Source: Madurella fahalii
Taxonomy: Eukaryota > Ascomycota > Sordariomycetes > Sordariales
Length of the DNA: 64,000 bases
NCBI GenBank assembly: GCA_029876055.1
Contig: CM056876.1
Span: forward strand, 3,720,001 to 3,784,000
Reading direction: 5' to 3'
Part shown: positions 43,742 through 55,659 of the stretch, in pieces
Position numbering within the stretch: the stretch's first letter is position 1
Layout of the letters: each line of letters begins with the position of its first letter
The notes under the pieces: model-generated
What the model saw: only the letters and a program-made list of their open reading frames with translations
The model's database searches: none
What the model was told of the DNA's origin: nothing
Made by a program: the position numbers and the translations under genes

Positions 43742-44709
43742 ATGCCTCCGCCGGCGCAGTCGGACATAGGCCCGCAACGAATTCAGCTGGGACCCGACCC
43801 TCGCACGCGGGAACGATCGATTCCTATGGAAGTGTTGTCTCTCGGCATGTCACGAACAGGAACAATATGTGAGTTCCCATTCGCCCCTTCGCTAAATAGC
43901 TACGCTACCTGCTGCTTGCTCCTACATGCACTAACACGTCCCTCCTAGCTATGCAACTGGCACTCGAAACCTTAGGCTACGGGCCCGTCGCCCACGGTCG
44001 ATGCATACAATTGAATCTCCTAGAACTGGAAATGGCCAGCGAAGGGCTCCAGGCAAAGTTCCGCCCCGACTTGTGTCGCTGCAAGCCCTTTGGCCGTGGC
44101 GAGTTCGACCAGCTGATCGGCGGTTATCGCGCAGTGACCGATGGACGATTCTGCCACTTCGGCCCGGAATTGATGGCGGCTTATCCTGATGCCAAAGTCA
44201 TACTAGTAGAGCGGGATATCGACGAGTGGTTTGAGAGCTTCAGGAATACAGTGGCCAACACGCCCTTCCGCCGCAGTCTTCGGAACCGGTTGGAGAATTT
44301 CCTGCTGCCCGACGTCCGGCGGCAGAGGAGAGCCTACGACGCCATGTTCGGTGCCGTTTTCAATGCCCGATCTACCGAGGAAGTACTGACACATGCCCGC
44401 GATGTGTATCGACGGCATTATCGTGAGATACGCAAGGCCGCCACGCCCGGACAGCTTTTGGAGTATAAACTGGGCTCTGGGTGGGACCCTCTCTGCATAT
44501 TCCTGGGAAAGCCGGTGCCGTCGGTGCCATTTCCGCGAGAGAATAACAGTGCTACTTTCCGGCGCAATCTGGCCAGGTATTGCTTGCTACTGGCTGTGAG
44601 GGTTCTGCAATCCATGGCACTCAGGTTCGGCAAGGTAGCTGTCGCCGCGGCGGCGATCTGGTATTATTTTTCCTTGCTGCTTGGATTGGCAAGACATGCG
44701 GCAAGGTAG
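43742..44709 (+). CDS. PAPS-dependent sulfotransferase (Sulfotransfer_4 type) with C-terminal membrane segment
   Basis: Seen: ATG at 43742. Exon 1 ends at about 43868; a 79-nt GTGAGT..TAG intron (43869-43947) splits the P-loop. The joined motif reads LGMSRTGT then IS and MQLALETLG. Later come KFRPDLCRCK, FDQLIGGYRAVTDGRFCHF, ELMAAYPDAKVILVERDIDE (PAPS 3'-phosphate motif with the Arg) and WFESF. A terminal hydrophobic stretch AAAIWYYFSLLLGLA suggests a tail anchor. The length is about 295 residues. Known: proteins with GMSRTGTxS at the N-terminus form a fungal and metazoan sulfotransferase-like family, often mis-named epimerases. They bind PAPS, but few substrates are known. Inferred: a membrane-attached sulfotransferase acting on a small molecule or glycan. 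The divergent methyltransferase and the GT25 enzyme 400 bp downstream (convergent) make a modification-rich neighbourhood. Confidence 0.87.
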
Positions 44710-45110
44710 GGTTTGCGTCGACCCCATAGCGAGACACAGGGGATACACTGAATTTGGGGGTGACGTGGCAAGATGATGATTATTATGTACCGTAGTTTTA
44801 ATCCTGGGCTTTCTTTATCCAGCAGCAAGGTGTAGTGCACACTATCTACCAATAAGCGTTCGAGAAATCATAAGAAAGCGTCCATCTTCACACAAACAAA
44901 CTCCTGTCTACAAGGAGAGTAGCAGGAGCATATACAGAGCGACAGAGTCTTGCTATTGCAACCTCCATCAACCTGAGAGACGTGAGATTCGCCCGGTTCG
45001 AGTTTGCCACAAGCATGAGTTGAGCGTGGATCATAGTCACCTAAACTAAATTACCCCTTGAAAATGGCTGTATAGTTATATCCCAACCTAACGCGATCAC
45101 CGTCACTACA
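44710..45110. other. convergent 3' intergenic interval
   Basis: 400 bp between the ends of the sulfotransferase and GT25 genes. Nothing recognised. Confidence 0.4.
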
Positions 45111-46532
45111 TCAACTCCCCAATCTCCCAAGCGTCCCTTCCTCCCGCTCTCCCCACTGATCCACCACCAATCCCTCCACATCACCACTCCCCGCTTCCAC
45201 CAACCTCCCCATGTTCAACCGCACGCTCCACCGCACATAGGGCGTCATCCCTTTCCCCATCCGCCCCTCTCCAACCCGGAGAAACCCTCCGCCCGGCGCC
45301 GAAATATCCGACTTGCCGCCTCCCCCGGCACCGTAATGGTGGCTGAACAGCGGCGGCTGCACCGTCACGCACACGGGCAGTCCCTTCCCGTTTCCCCTCC
45401 CACCCCCATCCCCATCCTCACCATCATCATCACCATCACCGCCAGCCACGGAAGACGGACGGTACGCGCCATCGCACCAATCCCCCAGCACCAGATCCCA
45501 CCCCTTGGTCAGCCTCTCCGCCAGCCCGAAACGGTACAGCAGCTTCCTCGCGCCCCGCTGGCTGACGGCGTACGCCTGCGTGCAGGTCGTGCCGTTGGAG
45601 AGGTGCACCACGCGGGTGTGCGGCGGGTAGAGCTCGGCGAGGGGGTCGGCGAGGGCGAAAGGGTGGGGCTTGAGGTGCTGCGGCGCGGGGACGGTGGGGT
45701 CGGCGGGGATGGCCACTCTCAGCGGGCTGGCGGGGGCGGTGTTGATGCTGTTCGGGGGTGCGCCGGAGGGGAACGAGGTGCCGCAGTGGCCGAGCCAGAG
45801 GACGTCCCAGGCGTCGCCGTAGGGGGTGAGCTGGGGGTTGGGTAGGGAGGGGAGGTGGGTGATGGGTACGGAGGGAGAAGGGTGGTCGCGGTACTGGGAC
45901 GATAGCGGGTCGCCGCCGCCGCGGCGGTGGCGTGGCTGGGTGAACGCCCTCGCGGCGTGAGCAAAGATTTGCATCTGCGCCTTGAGCCGGATGTCCCAGT
46001 CTGCATCGTCCTCGAGGATGAGGGCGCTGGTGACGTTGTGCTCGACGATTCTGTGTGTGTGGCTGGTCAACTACGGCTCAGGTGTTGGGTGTGGTTAAGG
46101 TGGGTTGTACCGTTGCAGGGCGTTCATGTGCGCCCGCCAGGACCCTCGGTTTCCCCCCTTCATGGTAGTGTCACCCCCCGGTAGCACCTTGTCGGGTACA
46201 TCCGTGCTCGCGACGCCGTCGATCCAGGTGATATCCAGACCACTCAGCGCCGCCGCCAGCGTCATAGCATCGCGGCGGTCGGTTCTGGAGGGTAAGTTGA
46301 TGGTGAAGATGGATTGAAACTAAGGCGCCACATGTTAGTTGCTGTAGTATTGGATCTAACCCTAGCATCCACGGACCCCTAAAGTGGCGTTCAAGATATC
46401 TGTGGACGTCTTGCTTGACTTGACTAGATAATGCAAGGAAGAAACCGAACTTGGTCTGGAATGCTTGAACCACAGAAACAGAGTTATGACGAGGATGATG
46501 AGAACGGCCACGTTCCGTGGGCGCAGCGGCAT
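45111..46532 (-). CDS. GT25-family glycosyltransferase, type II membrane protein
   Basis: Seen: ATG at 46532 gives a short basic tail and membrane anchor (VAVLIILVITLFLWF). Intron 1 is 57 nt (about 46376-46320, donor GTCCGT) and leads to IFTINLPSRTDRRDAMTLAA. Intron 2 is 60 nt (about 46110-46051) and leads to IVEHNVTSALILEDDADWDI. Then come WDVLWLGHCGTSF, GTTCTQAYAVSQRGARKLLY and a low-complexity Asp/Gly insert (about 45,410-45,450). The length is about 435 residues. Known: 'iNL..R.dR' at the start, the ILEDDxxw metal-binding block and 'a.aY.vs..GA.kLl' are GT25 hallmarks (LPS beta-1,4-galactosyltransferase and collagen galactosyltransferase family). Fungal members are Golgi enzymes of unknown acceptor. 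Inferred: glycan elongation in the secretory pathway. An upstream in-frame start at 46592 is possible but would bury the anchor. Confidence 0.87.
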
Positions 46533-47815
46533 GTTGACGACATCGGATTCGCTTCGGTTATATGGTGCTATCGCAGGTCTTAAGATGCACAAAACTTTGA
46601 TATGATGTCTGACGCGAGTTGATAGCCACGACGCGAACGGGCGACGTGGAAGTGGCGTGGGTGTGCTGGGGTGGATAAATTCGGTTAAAGGGGGCGGGAC
46701 GATCTTTAGGTTTTTGAATTATCAGAACTTCCCGCATTGTTGCAGCGGCTTACGGCCTGCACCTGAAACGCACCTTTAGATGCATAAGGAATCGTATTTC
46801 TATTGCGATTCAACGTCACATTGGTGACTCGATGGCATCTGTCCTGCGTGCTGACTACGTACATACGTAGAAAGGAAGGGATCCCAAGGCTTATCCACTG
46901 TATCACCGCCGAGAGATTTGTCTTCCGACCTCACCTGCAACTTTTGAAGGAAAATGACTTTTATGGCAGACTGAGGCCCGTGGCCGTCCCGGAATCTACG
47001 CTGGAAGAGTAGAAGAAGCCTCAGTCTTTAACATTCCTGGGACTTAGTTGAACTGGTACCTCAACAGAGATTAATGCACCAAATCTTCCCCACGCCGACT
47101 CCGAACGGTCCAGGGAATTCCTCGCCTTCTCCTGATGTGGCGGAGCTCGGACCATCCATCCTTCAGGTTCTGGTCGACTAGTCAACAAAGTCTTGGATAT
47201 AGACATGGTACGAGACGGGATACGCTGCTGCCAGGAAAACCATGATCCATGTGAAAATCCAAAATGGCTTGGGCCAGCGGACAAGAGCTCACGCAATCCC
47301 TGGCTTCCGCGTAATCGATATACAAATGTCTCGTTGATGCACTGCCGGGATGCGGCGCTGGCGTGACCCGCCGCATGACGGTGTCGGCGCGCCCCATCAG
47401 CTCCGGCGTCGTACGCCGCCTATTCCTCGTCGAGTCTCACCCGGAGCCATCGACGTGGTGTGTCATCTTGATAACAGCATGATCCCTTGAACTGGAATAT
47501 CCAACAGCGGGCTGGAAGTTGGTTTCTTGTGACCTAGCTGGCAGCCCGGAAATATTCAGCATCCTGTAAATTGGACTTGGTGAGCGGCCAGACACGGGAG
47601 GCGTGGTTCGCCTAGCACTCCGGGCTGGCCGCCCCCTCGACCTGCCGTGGGTTTGGTTGCGCCAATGGCAAAAACAAAGTAATTGGTTAGTATACTAAAG
47701 CACTACCAAGGCCCATTATTTAAGCAGAGGTAGTAAAAATTTATTAAGTCTTTACAGATCGCTTTAAAAAAACCAAAGACCGTTACTTTACCAGTACCGC
47801 CGATCCAGTATTATC
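46533..47815. other. gene-free interval
   Basis: About 1.3 kb. It includes the GT25 upstream region and the 3' flank of the NLR. No domain-bearing frame found. Confidence 0.4.
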
Positions 47816-48990
47816 CTAAGCGTTGATATCGGCCCCTTTGTCCATAAGAAGCCGCACAATCGCCTCGTGACCATTTTTCGAGGCCAGATTTAGTGCCGTC
47901 CGTCTAGTAATACTCTGAGTGTTGACGGTGGCCCCTTTGTCTATAAGAAGCCGTACAATCGCCTCGTGACCATTTTGCGAGGCAAAAAACAATGCCGTCC
48001 ATCCGGCATCATCCTGAGCATTGACGTCGGCCCCTTTGTCTATAAGAAGCTGCACAATCGCCTCGTGACCATTTTGCGAGGCCAGATTTAGTGCCGTCCA
48101 TCGGCTAATACTCTGAGCATTGACATCGGCCCCTTTGTCTATAAGAAGCCGTACAATCGCCTCGTGACCATTTTGCGAGGCAAAAAACAATGCCGTCCAT
48201 CCGGCATCATCCTGAGCATTGACGTCGGCCCCTTTGTCTATAAGAAGCTGCACAATCGCCTCGTGACCATTTTGCGAGGCCAGATTTAGTGCCGTCCATC
48301 GGCTAATACTCTGAGCATTGACATCGGCCCCTTTGTCTATAAGAAGCCGTACAATCGCCTCGTAACCATTTTGCGAGGCAAAAGACAATGCTGTCCATCG
48401 GGTATTACCCTGAGCGTTGACGTTGGCCCCTTTGTCTATAAGAAGCCGTACAATCGCCTCGTGACCATTTTTCGAGGCAAAAACCAATGCTGTCCATCCG
48501 GTATCATCCTGAGCATTGACGTCGGCCCCTTTGTCTATAAGAAGCCGTACAATCGCCTCATGACCATTTTGCAAGGCCAGAATTAGTGCTGTCGTTCCAG
48601 AATTATCCTGAGCGTTGACATCGGCCCCTTTGTCGACAAGAAGCCGCGTAATCGCCTCGTAACCATTTTGTACGGCCAGAATTAGTGCTATCGTTCCAGA
48701 ATTATTCTGAGCGTTGACATCGGCCCCTTTGTCGATAAGAAGCTGCACAATCGCCTCGTAACCATTTTGCAAGGCCAGAATTAGTGCTGTCGTTCCAGAA
48801 TGATCCTGAGCGTTGACATCGGCCCCTTTATCGACAAGAAGCCGCGTAACTGCCTCGTGGCCATTCAATATAGCCCGGTGGAGTGGCGTATATCGTCTCC
48901 CATTGATTTCGTTAACGTCTGCCCCTCCCTGAATTAACAAGTCCACAATGCTCAGTCTACCCTCCTGAGCAGCCCACGATAATGGCGTCC
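47816..48990 (-). repeat. tandem 99-bp ankyrin-coding repeats, nearly identical
   Basis: Twelve units of 33 codons, most reading ..TAL..ASQNGHEAIVRLLIDKGADVNAQ... A region of about 225 bp (about 47937-48162) recurs without differences that I can see at a 198-bp offset (48135-48360), which means a two-unit block was duplicated very recently. Confidence 0.9.
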
Positions 48991-51872
48991 GACCTTGGTG
49001 ATGCTTCAAATCTTTCTTGTAATTCAAACCTTCAGTGATATCGACACCATCGCAGATATTTGATGGCACGCCCAAAAGTGCGGCTACGGCACTTTTATGA
49101 CCGTTCGCTAATGCAGCGAAAAGCGGATGACGGTACCTTTCCCCAGAGACGTCGGTCGCAAGCTCTCTTTTCATCTGTGTGCGAATGAGGTTTCCCAGCC
49201 CTTTGTCTGCCAGAACATAGAGCGGGGTTGCATGCGAGCCATACCGCCGAGCTTTGAACTTCTCGAAGTGGTTGATCACCCTGATTCCAGCCGAAGCAAA
49301 GAATTGGGTCAGAAAAGCGTCTTGGGAAACCACAGGCGCCGCAGCATTGGCGTGGTAGAGGACCTGCTGACCGGCATACTCCAGGAACGAGCATTTTCCG
49401 GCCATGGCGTTCCGTTCGTCGTCCCCCCCCCCAGCGCGGTGATAATTGCCTGTACTCTTGGATGATAAAGGTATGTAGTGCAACAACGCTTGAGGATTTC
49501 GTGGCTAGGACCCTCCCAGTCGAATCCAAGTTCAGGCCACAACTCCTGGATGCCCTTTTCTTTCACCAAAAAGTCCCGCACGGATTCATGAATGAACTGC
49601 ACGGTCGGCTGCTGAGATTTGGTGATCTCAGCAAGCCCCTTCGAGGAACTCGTGACCAGTTTGACGGCATCTATGTGTGTGTCATCTGGCAGCTCGGCAT
49701 CCACCAGACCCTGCTCCAACAAGCCCGCCCACAGCGCATGGCGGAACTCTGCTGGGCTCAAAGGCCGCTTTGCGAAGAGAATCCAGAGAATGCAGAGCTG
49801 CAGCGATTCAGTTCTATGTTGATCGCGCGTCAGCATGCTCTTGAAGAGTTCGCTCAGTTCGGTCGGGATTTCCGAAAGCTTCTTTCTGAGAGCGAGGGCG
49901 CCGTGGCTACTCTCATTATTCAAGATTTCCACTACTAACACGACCCACATGAAAATCCCAGCAGCTTTATCCAGGATTCGGGAGTGTAATTCTTCAAGAA
50001 GCGGGCGGTGTGTGATCCTCAGACGACTCTTGACGTACTGTGCCAGGTCTTCTCCGTGTCCTGATTCCTGCTCGAGGGTGAGCAAGATTCCCCGGTAAAT
50101 ATCAATGTACGGGTATGGTCGACTCGAGAAACAGATTCGAAACTGAATGCTTTCATTGGTGGCATTCTCTGCCAACTCCTCGAAGAACTGGACCATGTCC
50201 CGGACCTCTAGCTCGTCACACTCGTCGAGGGCGTCGACGAAGCAGGTAAAGCAACGCTGGCCAAGGGCCATGACAGCGTTGCGGAGAAGCTCCTTCAGGG
50301 CGTTCAGGTTAAGGCAGTCTTGTTGGTTCCGCGGAACGACGTCCGTATTGTCCAGGACGGATTGAAGATCCGAAAACTCCTGCAGCAGCTGCAGTAACAG
50401 AGACCGGTACATCCCGGAGATAGACCTTTCCAAATAGTCGCCTCGTGCATTGAAGAAGAAGGACGCCACGGCCATGTTTGGCTTCTTGAAAACTTTCTTC
50501 GTCTCCAGGTACACGAACTTCATCAAGGTTGACTTTCCGGCACCTGCCTTGCCTCGCATCCATAAGAAGCCATGATTTTGCGATTGCTTCTCGGGGTCAA
50601 GCCAATCCTGGTATGTTGAGTGTTGCAGAAGCCAGCGGCAGGTTCTGATATGTGCAGCCCGAATAGTGGTTCTGCGGGCATCGATTTGCGGGAATTCAAG
50701 GCATTTTAGCAAGCGTTGCCGCCGTTCCGAAGCATCGTCGACTGCTCGCATCCCCAGTCAGCATGATACCAGAGGAGAAGGGAGGGGCCAGGACAATGGT
50801 TTGTATTACCGGTGGTATCGGGCTGGTTCGCATCGGTGGTGTATGTGGGAGTCTGATCGAGTGTTCTAGACGAGGGCGGAAGCACTTCCAGCAATTCCCT
50901 CGCGTATGCGGCTGCAGTTGCAGCAGCATAGTCCTGCCACTCCTTGTTCTTGTGGGAATCCGAGTAGTCGCAAATGCCGCGAATCGGCAAGCACTGGAGG
51001 TTATCCATCATGCCGGCTGCCTCCATCTCAAAGCACAACGCTGAAAGTCGCTGAGCAATGCCATCCCGCGCTTTCCCGTCCTTCATAACCCTGTTTCCGG
51101 AAGCGATGACTCCGTAGTGAATTCTGGGTTCGTCAGAGAGGCGTGCGCCTCGTGGTTGCAGCTTTTCTAGGTCGCAGTTAATACATGTTGGCCACCCAAG
51201 AGGGTGTTCGTAGGACGCTTGGAAAAGGCGATCGGGATAGTTCGGGCGCGGGATGTTCGGGAGTCGGCTTCGCAGGATACTTGCCATTCGATTGCTGGAA
51301 CTGTGCGGTCCATGCTTCGATCGGAGCGCGGACACAGCCGAGTTCAGCAGCCGCGCAGGGGTTTTCGCATCGGCCGTTACTTGGAAGAAGCCGCCTGCAA
51401 CTATCTTGCCCATGTCATACTGCATGACCCTCGTGCCAACGACAACATCGCCGAGGTACAAGTCGGCCTGGCTAGGGGATCCGCCGCCGATGCCGACCAT
51501 CAAGGTAGCGCGGATGCTCGGAAAACTTCGCTTCAGGTTTGTCGCGACGATTGCGGCGTTGTTCGTTCCGTACTGTCCCGGCAAGCATGTCATGACGACG
51601 TTGTGCTGGTCGATGCGTCCGAGCACGTAGGTGTTGTCGTCGCCGGCTTGGTTGGGTGGCAGTGGGTGTTCCTCATCCAGCATGGCACGCGATGCCGCCA
51701 ATTCTAAGGGGAGTGCACAGATCCAGGCGACTGTGTAATCCCAATGGACAAGTGGAGCGTACGCATCGTGTTTTGGGTAATTGCCGCCATTGGAGGCGGT
51801 GTCGAAGGTTCTTGACCGCTTCGGAAGGCTCGCAGACGGTTCTTCATCTTGGTGCGTTCGTTTCGGATTCAT
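47816..51872 (-). CDS. NLR-type protein: PNP/UDP phosphorylase-like + NACHT + ankyrin repeats, frameshifted
   Basis: Seen: ATG at 51872. A PNP_UDP domain occupies residues about 45-330 (YTVAWICALPLELAASRAML, TLMVGIGGG, CFEMEAAGMMD, IRGICDYSDSHKNKEWQ). A 65-nt intron (about 50809-50745) leads to the NACHT part: GFLWMRGKAGAGKSTLM (Walker A), CFTCFVDALDECDE (Walker B), FRICFSSRPYP (sensor), FIHESVRDFL. Frame then changes in a run of ten C at about 49423-49432, just after an IITALGGG end. The other frame continues through a helical part and twelve ankyrin repeats to 47816. Known: PNP-NACHT-ANK is a common fungal STAND/NLR layout; such proteins act in heterokaryon incompatibility and presumably immunity. 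Inferred: the PNP-like domain is the effector or signalling end and the ankyrins bind a ligand. If the C10 count is right the ankyrin part is lost from the protein. A one-base assembly error would restore one product of about 1,300 residues. Confidence 0.85.
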
Positions 51873-54223
51873 GGCCGGAAGTTTGCATCAACGACAATCG
51901 GGGAAGTCGGTCGGAATTAATCGGGGATGGCAGAGGCTAGAGCAGAGGAACGCGAGATCTAGTAGCTTGGAGCAAAAGTGGGAGGTGGTTCATGATGGCG
52001 CGGGCGTGCGGTTGAGTCGGTTGACGATCTCGAGGGAGGCAGCCGAGCAGGTGAGTGGCGCCACGTGTGGCATCGGGCTCTCAGGGCGAGTAAAGGTGTC
52101 GCTGCCGCTTTCGGGAGAGGGGAAAGGGTGAGTTGAGAGTCAGAAAAATATTGCGGAAAAGTGACCCAGTGGTCGTCACCGATCCCCAAAGACCCGCTCC
52201 CGCATGATGAGGTACTTCCGTGCTCTTCCCGACCGGCTGCAACCCCCGCCCTGACCGTCGGCGGCGACCGCGACCCGTGCGGCCTTGCCCAACGCCGACA
52301 GCCGTATTCCCAGTAACAACGCGCGGACCGAATCGCCCATGGCGTTCTCAGCTCGCCACATCCCCTGCTGCCTGAGGGCAGGGTTGTGCCCATTGACAGT
52401 GCTTGATTGGCCGCTGTGCCGTACTTGCTGCACGAGACTGGACGGTTCTGCGGCGCAGCCGGTTTCACCGTTCTCTCAAACGGGACAACACTAACAGGGG
52501 GAGAAGAGGTGCCCGTTTTTGGATCTTGAACCCCCCTGTTTTTGACCCCTCTTGCCCCAGAAGATAACTCTATAGCCGCTTTTTTATCTCTGGAAAAAAA
52601 GGAAAACGGTGCAAACGGCGTCAACCTCTTACTTGCCAAGCGCCTCCGTCTCCCCGTTCTCGTAAGGCTCCCATATCTTTTCTTCACCTTATCACTCTGC
52701 AAGCAGTTCCAGGCCTTCAAGCCTAGGGCCCGATGCAAGAGGATTATAACTACGCGCAGAACTACCTGGGAAGAACACGGAAAGAAAATTGAATCCGTCA
52801 TTAATCTGCCATTTCCCCTACCAAGGTCTTCCCGTTCTCTGGTGAAACTGCTAGAGCATCTCAGGACATTCCTCGAAATGCGTAACAGGTTCCTAACTAT
52901 CGTGCTCGTGCCTATATGTAAGAACCGGCCGGGTGGGGTCGGCGTTGGCGCATACCGGAAGCTTCGGAGCCGCGTAAGGTAACGAGCAGGGTACGTAGGT
53001 ACAGATGTCCTCGTCTCAAGGCATAAAGGAGAGGGCGGAGGACAGGGCTTAGGAGGGAGGAGAGCCGAATTAGAATACTATTCTACTCCTAATGAGCATT
53101 CTATTCCTACGTTGCGCGTGTGCTGCTTGTACCTAGATACTCTGGTCCTACCAACCTTGGATCCTTAATCTTCACCCTATGCCCTTCCCACTTAACTAGG
53201 TACTCCATCCGCTATCTTTGTTGTTGTGAGTCCAGAATCTCCTCGACTTAGAGATACTCGCCTTTCCAAACCTCCTTGGCCGTGGAAGCCACTCTTGAAG
53301 AGAGGGGTGCCCTGTCGAGGATGTCTTCCCTGCTTGTGACTTGCTCTACCGGGTTTCAGGGATGTCGTCATTGTCTATAATGCATATAAGGGTTTTACGT
53401 AAACTCCACCTGAAAAGTCGCTACTCTATCCACCCGAACGCGCTTAAGGACCGCTTTAAGTAGCTATTTCTCAAAGCTTACAGAAGCAGCCTTTGGTATG
53501 GAACCTGCGACACAGCGAGATTCAACCCAGCATCAGTTACTGCCGACTTCGGAGAAATGAAAAACTATTTGACTGATCAAATAGGTCGGCAAAGCTCACT
53601 CTACTAGATTTCTCCTGGATTTTTTAGTGCTTGGCAAGGTCTAGTTAAGTTGATGTAAAGTTGGCGAGTTCAGGTGTGGTTTCTCGGACTTGACCGAACT
53701 TTTTGACATGAACCCTAGTCAAATCTCAACAAGCCAAATCTGGCTTTTCTGGAACAAATCAAGGCAAATTGAGGGCCAGATTTGGCTTGTTTGATTTGTT
53801 GGGAGCGCTGGTTCTGACGATTGCAGCGTGTGAGGAACCCTAGGCGACGGCTGCCGGCCTGTCCCCGATGTGGCCTGAACAACCGTACCGAGGCTTTGCT
53901 CATTAAGATAAGCTCAGGATGCTGTCATGAATAATTTCCATTACTTTTTCCTGGAATTAACCACGATTTTGTACATGATAGTGGATCAACTTAGCAAGTG
54001 GATGGCGCAATGTCCCGCTAATTGCTCAAGGTAGTCGGCGACGGCTTGTTACTTGCCTTTAACTACCTAGGTATAGTACTCAGGGAAGAATTATGGGCGC
54101 CAACAATTGCCATCGTTTCCATTCCCACGCTGATAATTGCAGCACCCTGTCTCGCCCTCACTACCTCTACCCTTCCGATAGATGGCCGCAGAGCCGTTCG
54201 GGACGATTCCATCGACGGTTTCT
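51873..54223. other. long gene-free interval
   Basis: About 2.35 kb upstream of the NLR. A 280-codon minus frame at 51959-52801 reads as Arg/Ser-rich GC-biased sequence without motifs; I do not call it. The rest is stop-rich. An inverted repeat lies near 53.75 kb (listed separately). Confidence 0.4.
53731..53788. repeat. inverted repeat / hairpin
   Basis: Left arm AAGCCAAATCTGGC (53731-53744) and right arm GCCAGATTTGGCTT (53775-53788) are perfect complements, separated by 30 nt. Similarity continues outward for about ten more bases on each side (CAAATCTCAAC versus GTTTGATTTG). Confidence 0.85.
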
Positions 54224-54772
54224 TCATCCCACCTGTGGCATAATTTAGTATGTAGACAGCCCAGCAACATCTCAACATAGGCGTAAGCATCTTACCATGA
54301 AGACCTCCAGCTCGACTGACCCGCCCGTGTTCTCGGTTGACACTCGAGCCCTGCTAATAGCGATGGCGGTGTTGATCCAGCGATATTGTTCGGCTCCCGT
54401 TTCGAACGTGGCGGACCCGTATACGAAGTCCCCTGACTGATGGCCCAAGTCTTTGAACAAGATGTTGGCACCATCACTTGTCTGCAGCACCGCAACGCCA
54501 TCCGAGCTGAACTGGTTGCCAGGTCTCAGGATGCTGAAGTCTGCGCCCACGGGCAACAGTGTTCCATTGAGCCGCGGGCCCCTAAATGTGCCGCCGGTGA
54601 AAGGGTAGGCAATTCGTGTGCCATCTGGTCGATCGCCTATCACGATGGGCGTGGTAGCAGTGACATTGGCCGTGAAGAGTAAGGACAGACGTGGGGGCGC
54701 CGGGCCACGGTTAGCGTTTGCTTGGGTAAAGACGGTCGCCGCCAGAACGAGTAGCGTCGTGAGTGATTTCAT
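54224..54772 (-). CDS. secreted DUF3237-family protein
   Basis: Seen: ATG at 54772 starts a signal peptide (MKSLTTLLVLAATVFTQANA). The frame upstream of it has only a TTG. The mature part reads LSLLFTANVTATTPIVIGDR, then IAYPFTGGTFRGPRLNGTLLPVGADF, VAVLQTSDGANILFKDLG, ATFETGAEQYRWINTAIAIS and VELEVFM. A 63-nt GTAAGA..CAG intron (about 54295-54233) leaves a tiny last exon ending in TGA at 54224. The length is about 161 residues, usual for the family. Known: DUF3237 proteins are small beta-barrel-like proteins found in bacteria and fungi. The 'TGGTFeGPrL.GtvlPGGaDw' and 'fETg...Y.WlN' blocks are diagnostic; no activity is firmly assigned. Inferred: extracellular, possibly ligand-binding. It stands alone, with about 0.9 kb of empty DNA upstream and a long empty stretch downstream. 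Confidence 0.88.
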
Positions 54773-55659
54773 CTTTGAAGTGTATCTATCTTTCAACGGA
54801 TGGGTTTGAGGAGGCTGATGAGTTCAGGAACGAGCGGTGTTCTCTTGCTCGCTTTATAGGCCTGTCCAACCGGGCAATTCGGGGTGCTGGGGCCTCACTT
54901 CACGTCTGGTTGTGGTTCAGCTGCACGTCGGAGTCGGATCCATGGTTGCCCCGGTGAAAATTTCCAGGGTAGTTTTCCGCTGTTCGGTGCTTTACAGCTT
55001 ACGCATAGTGGGCAGCATCAACCATGGCGGTTCCCGCGCCATCGGTAAATCTCTTCCTACACTACCAATCCACACCGACAATCTCGGGGCTTTTTTTTAT
55101 TCAGTGGGGACTGCATTGACTGCGTACTATCAAGCTTTAGCACGACTGCTGTCCTCTGAGATTTACAGGTCTAATTATTTGTTGGACGGTTACCCCGCAG
55201 CAGTCAACGCACCGAGCAACATCCTCCTGGGATCCCAACTCGCGGCCGAATCTCACCCAATGCTGCTTGTGTAGGAGTATTCTACCATGGGGACTGCAAC
55301 TGTTTGTATTTAGCGTGTCTGCCCCTGCAGAGACCCTTATGCTCCCAGCGGCAAACAACGCGGCGCCCAGTGGCTAACAGCTAATGATTCGCATTCTTTT
55401 ATCAAGTCCGTGTTCGTGAAATGGGCCGCAAAGGTCAGTAAGATTGAGCGGTATTATGAATAACTGAAAATATAATCTCCCAACCCTCAGAGAGTCCTCA
55501 GCGTCAAACTTCTTCGTACAACTATTTCCGCTCTATCTCACGTCCGGTTTGTATGGCAGTGGCTTTCGCAACATAGATGCACTGGTTTAGTGATGGCAAC
55601 GGAGCATATGACGTGAGCCAAGTCTAAGGTACCTTAAAAGACGGCGCTTTACAGGCAAC
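54773..55659. other. gene-free interval
   Basis: Upstream region of the DUF3237 gene; no supported gene. Confidence 0.4.

Noticed and set aside
51959..52801. 280-codon minus frame upstream of the NLR
   Set aside because: Arg/Ser-rich without motifs, and opposing frames of similar quality exist.
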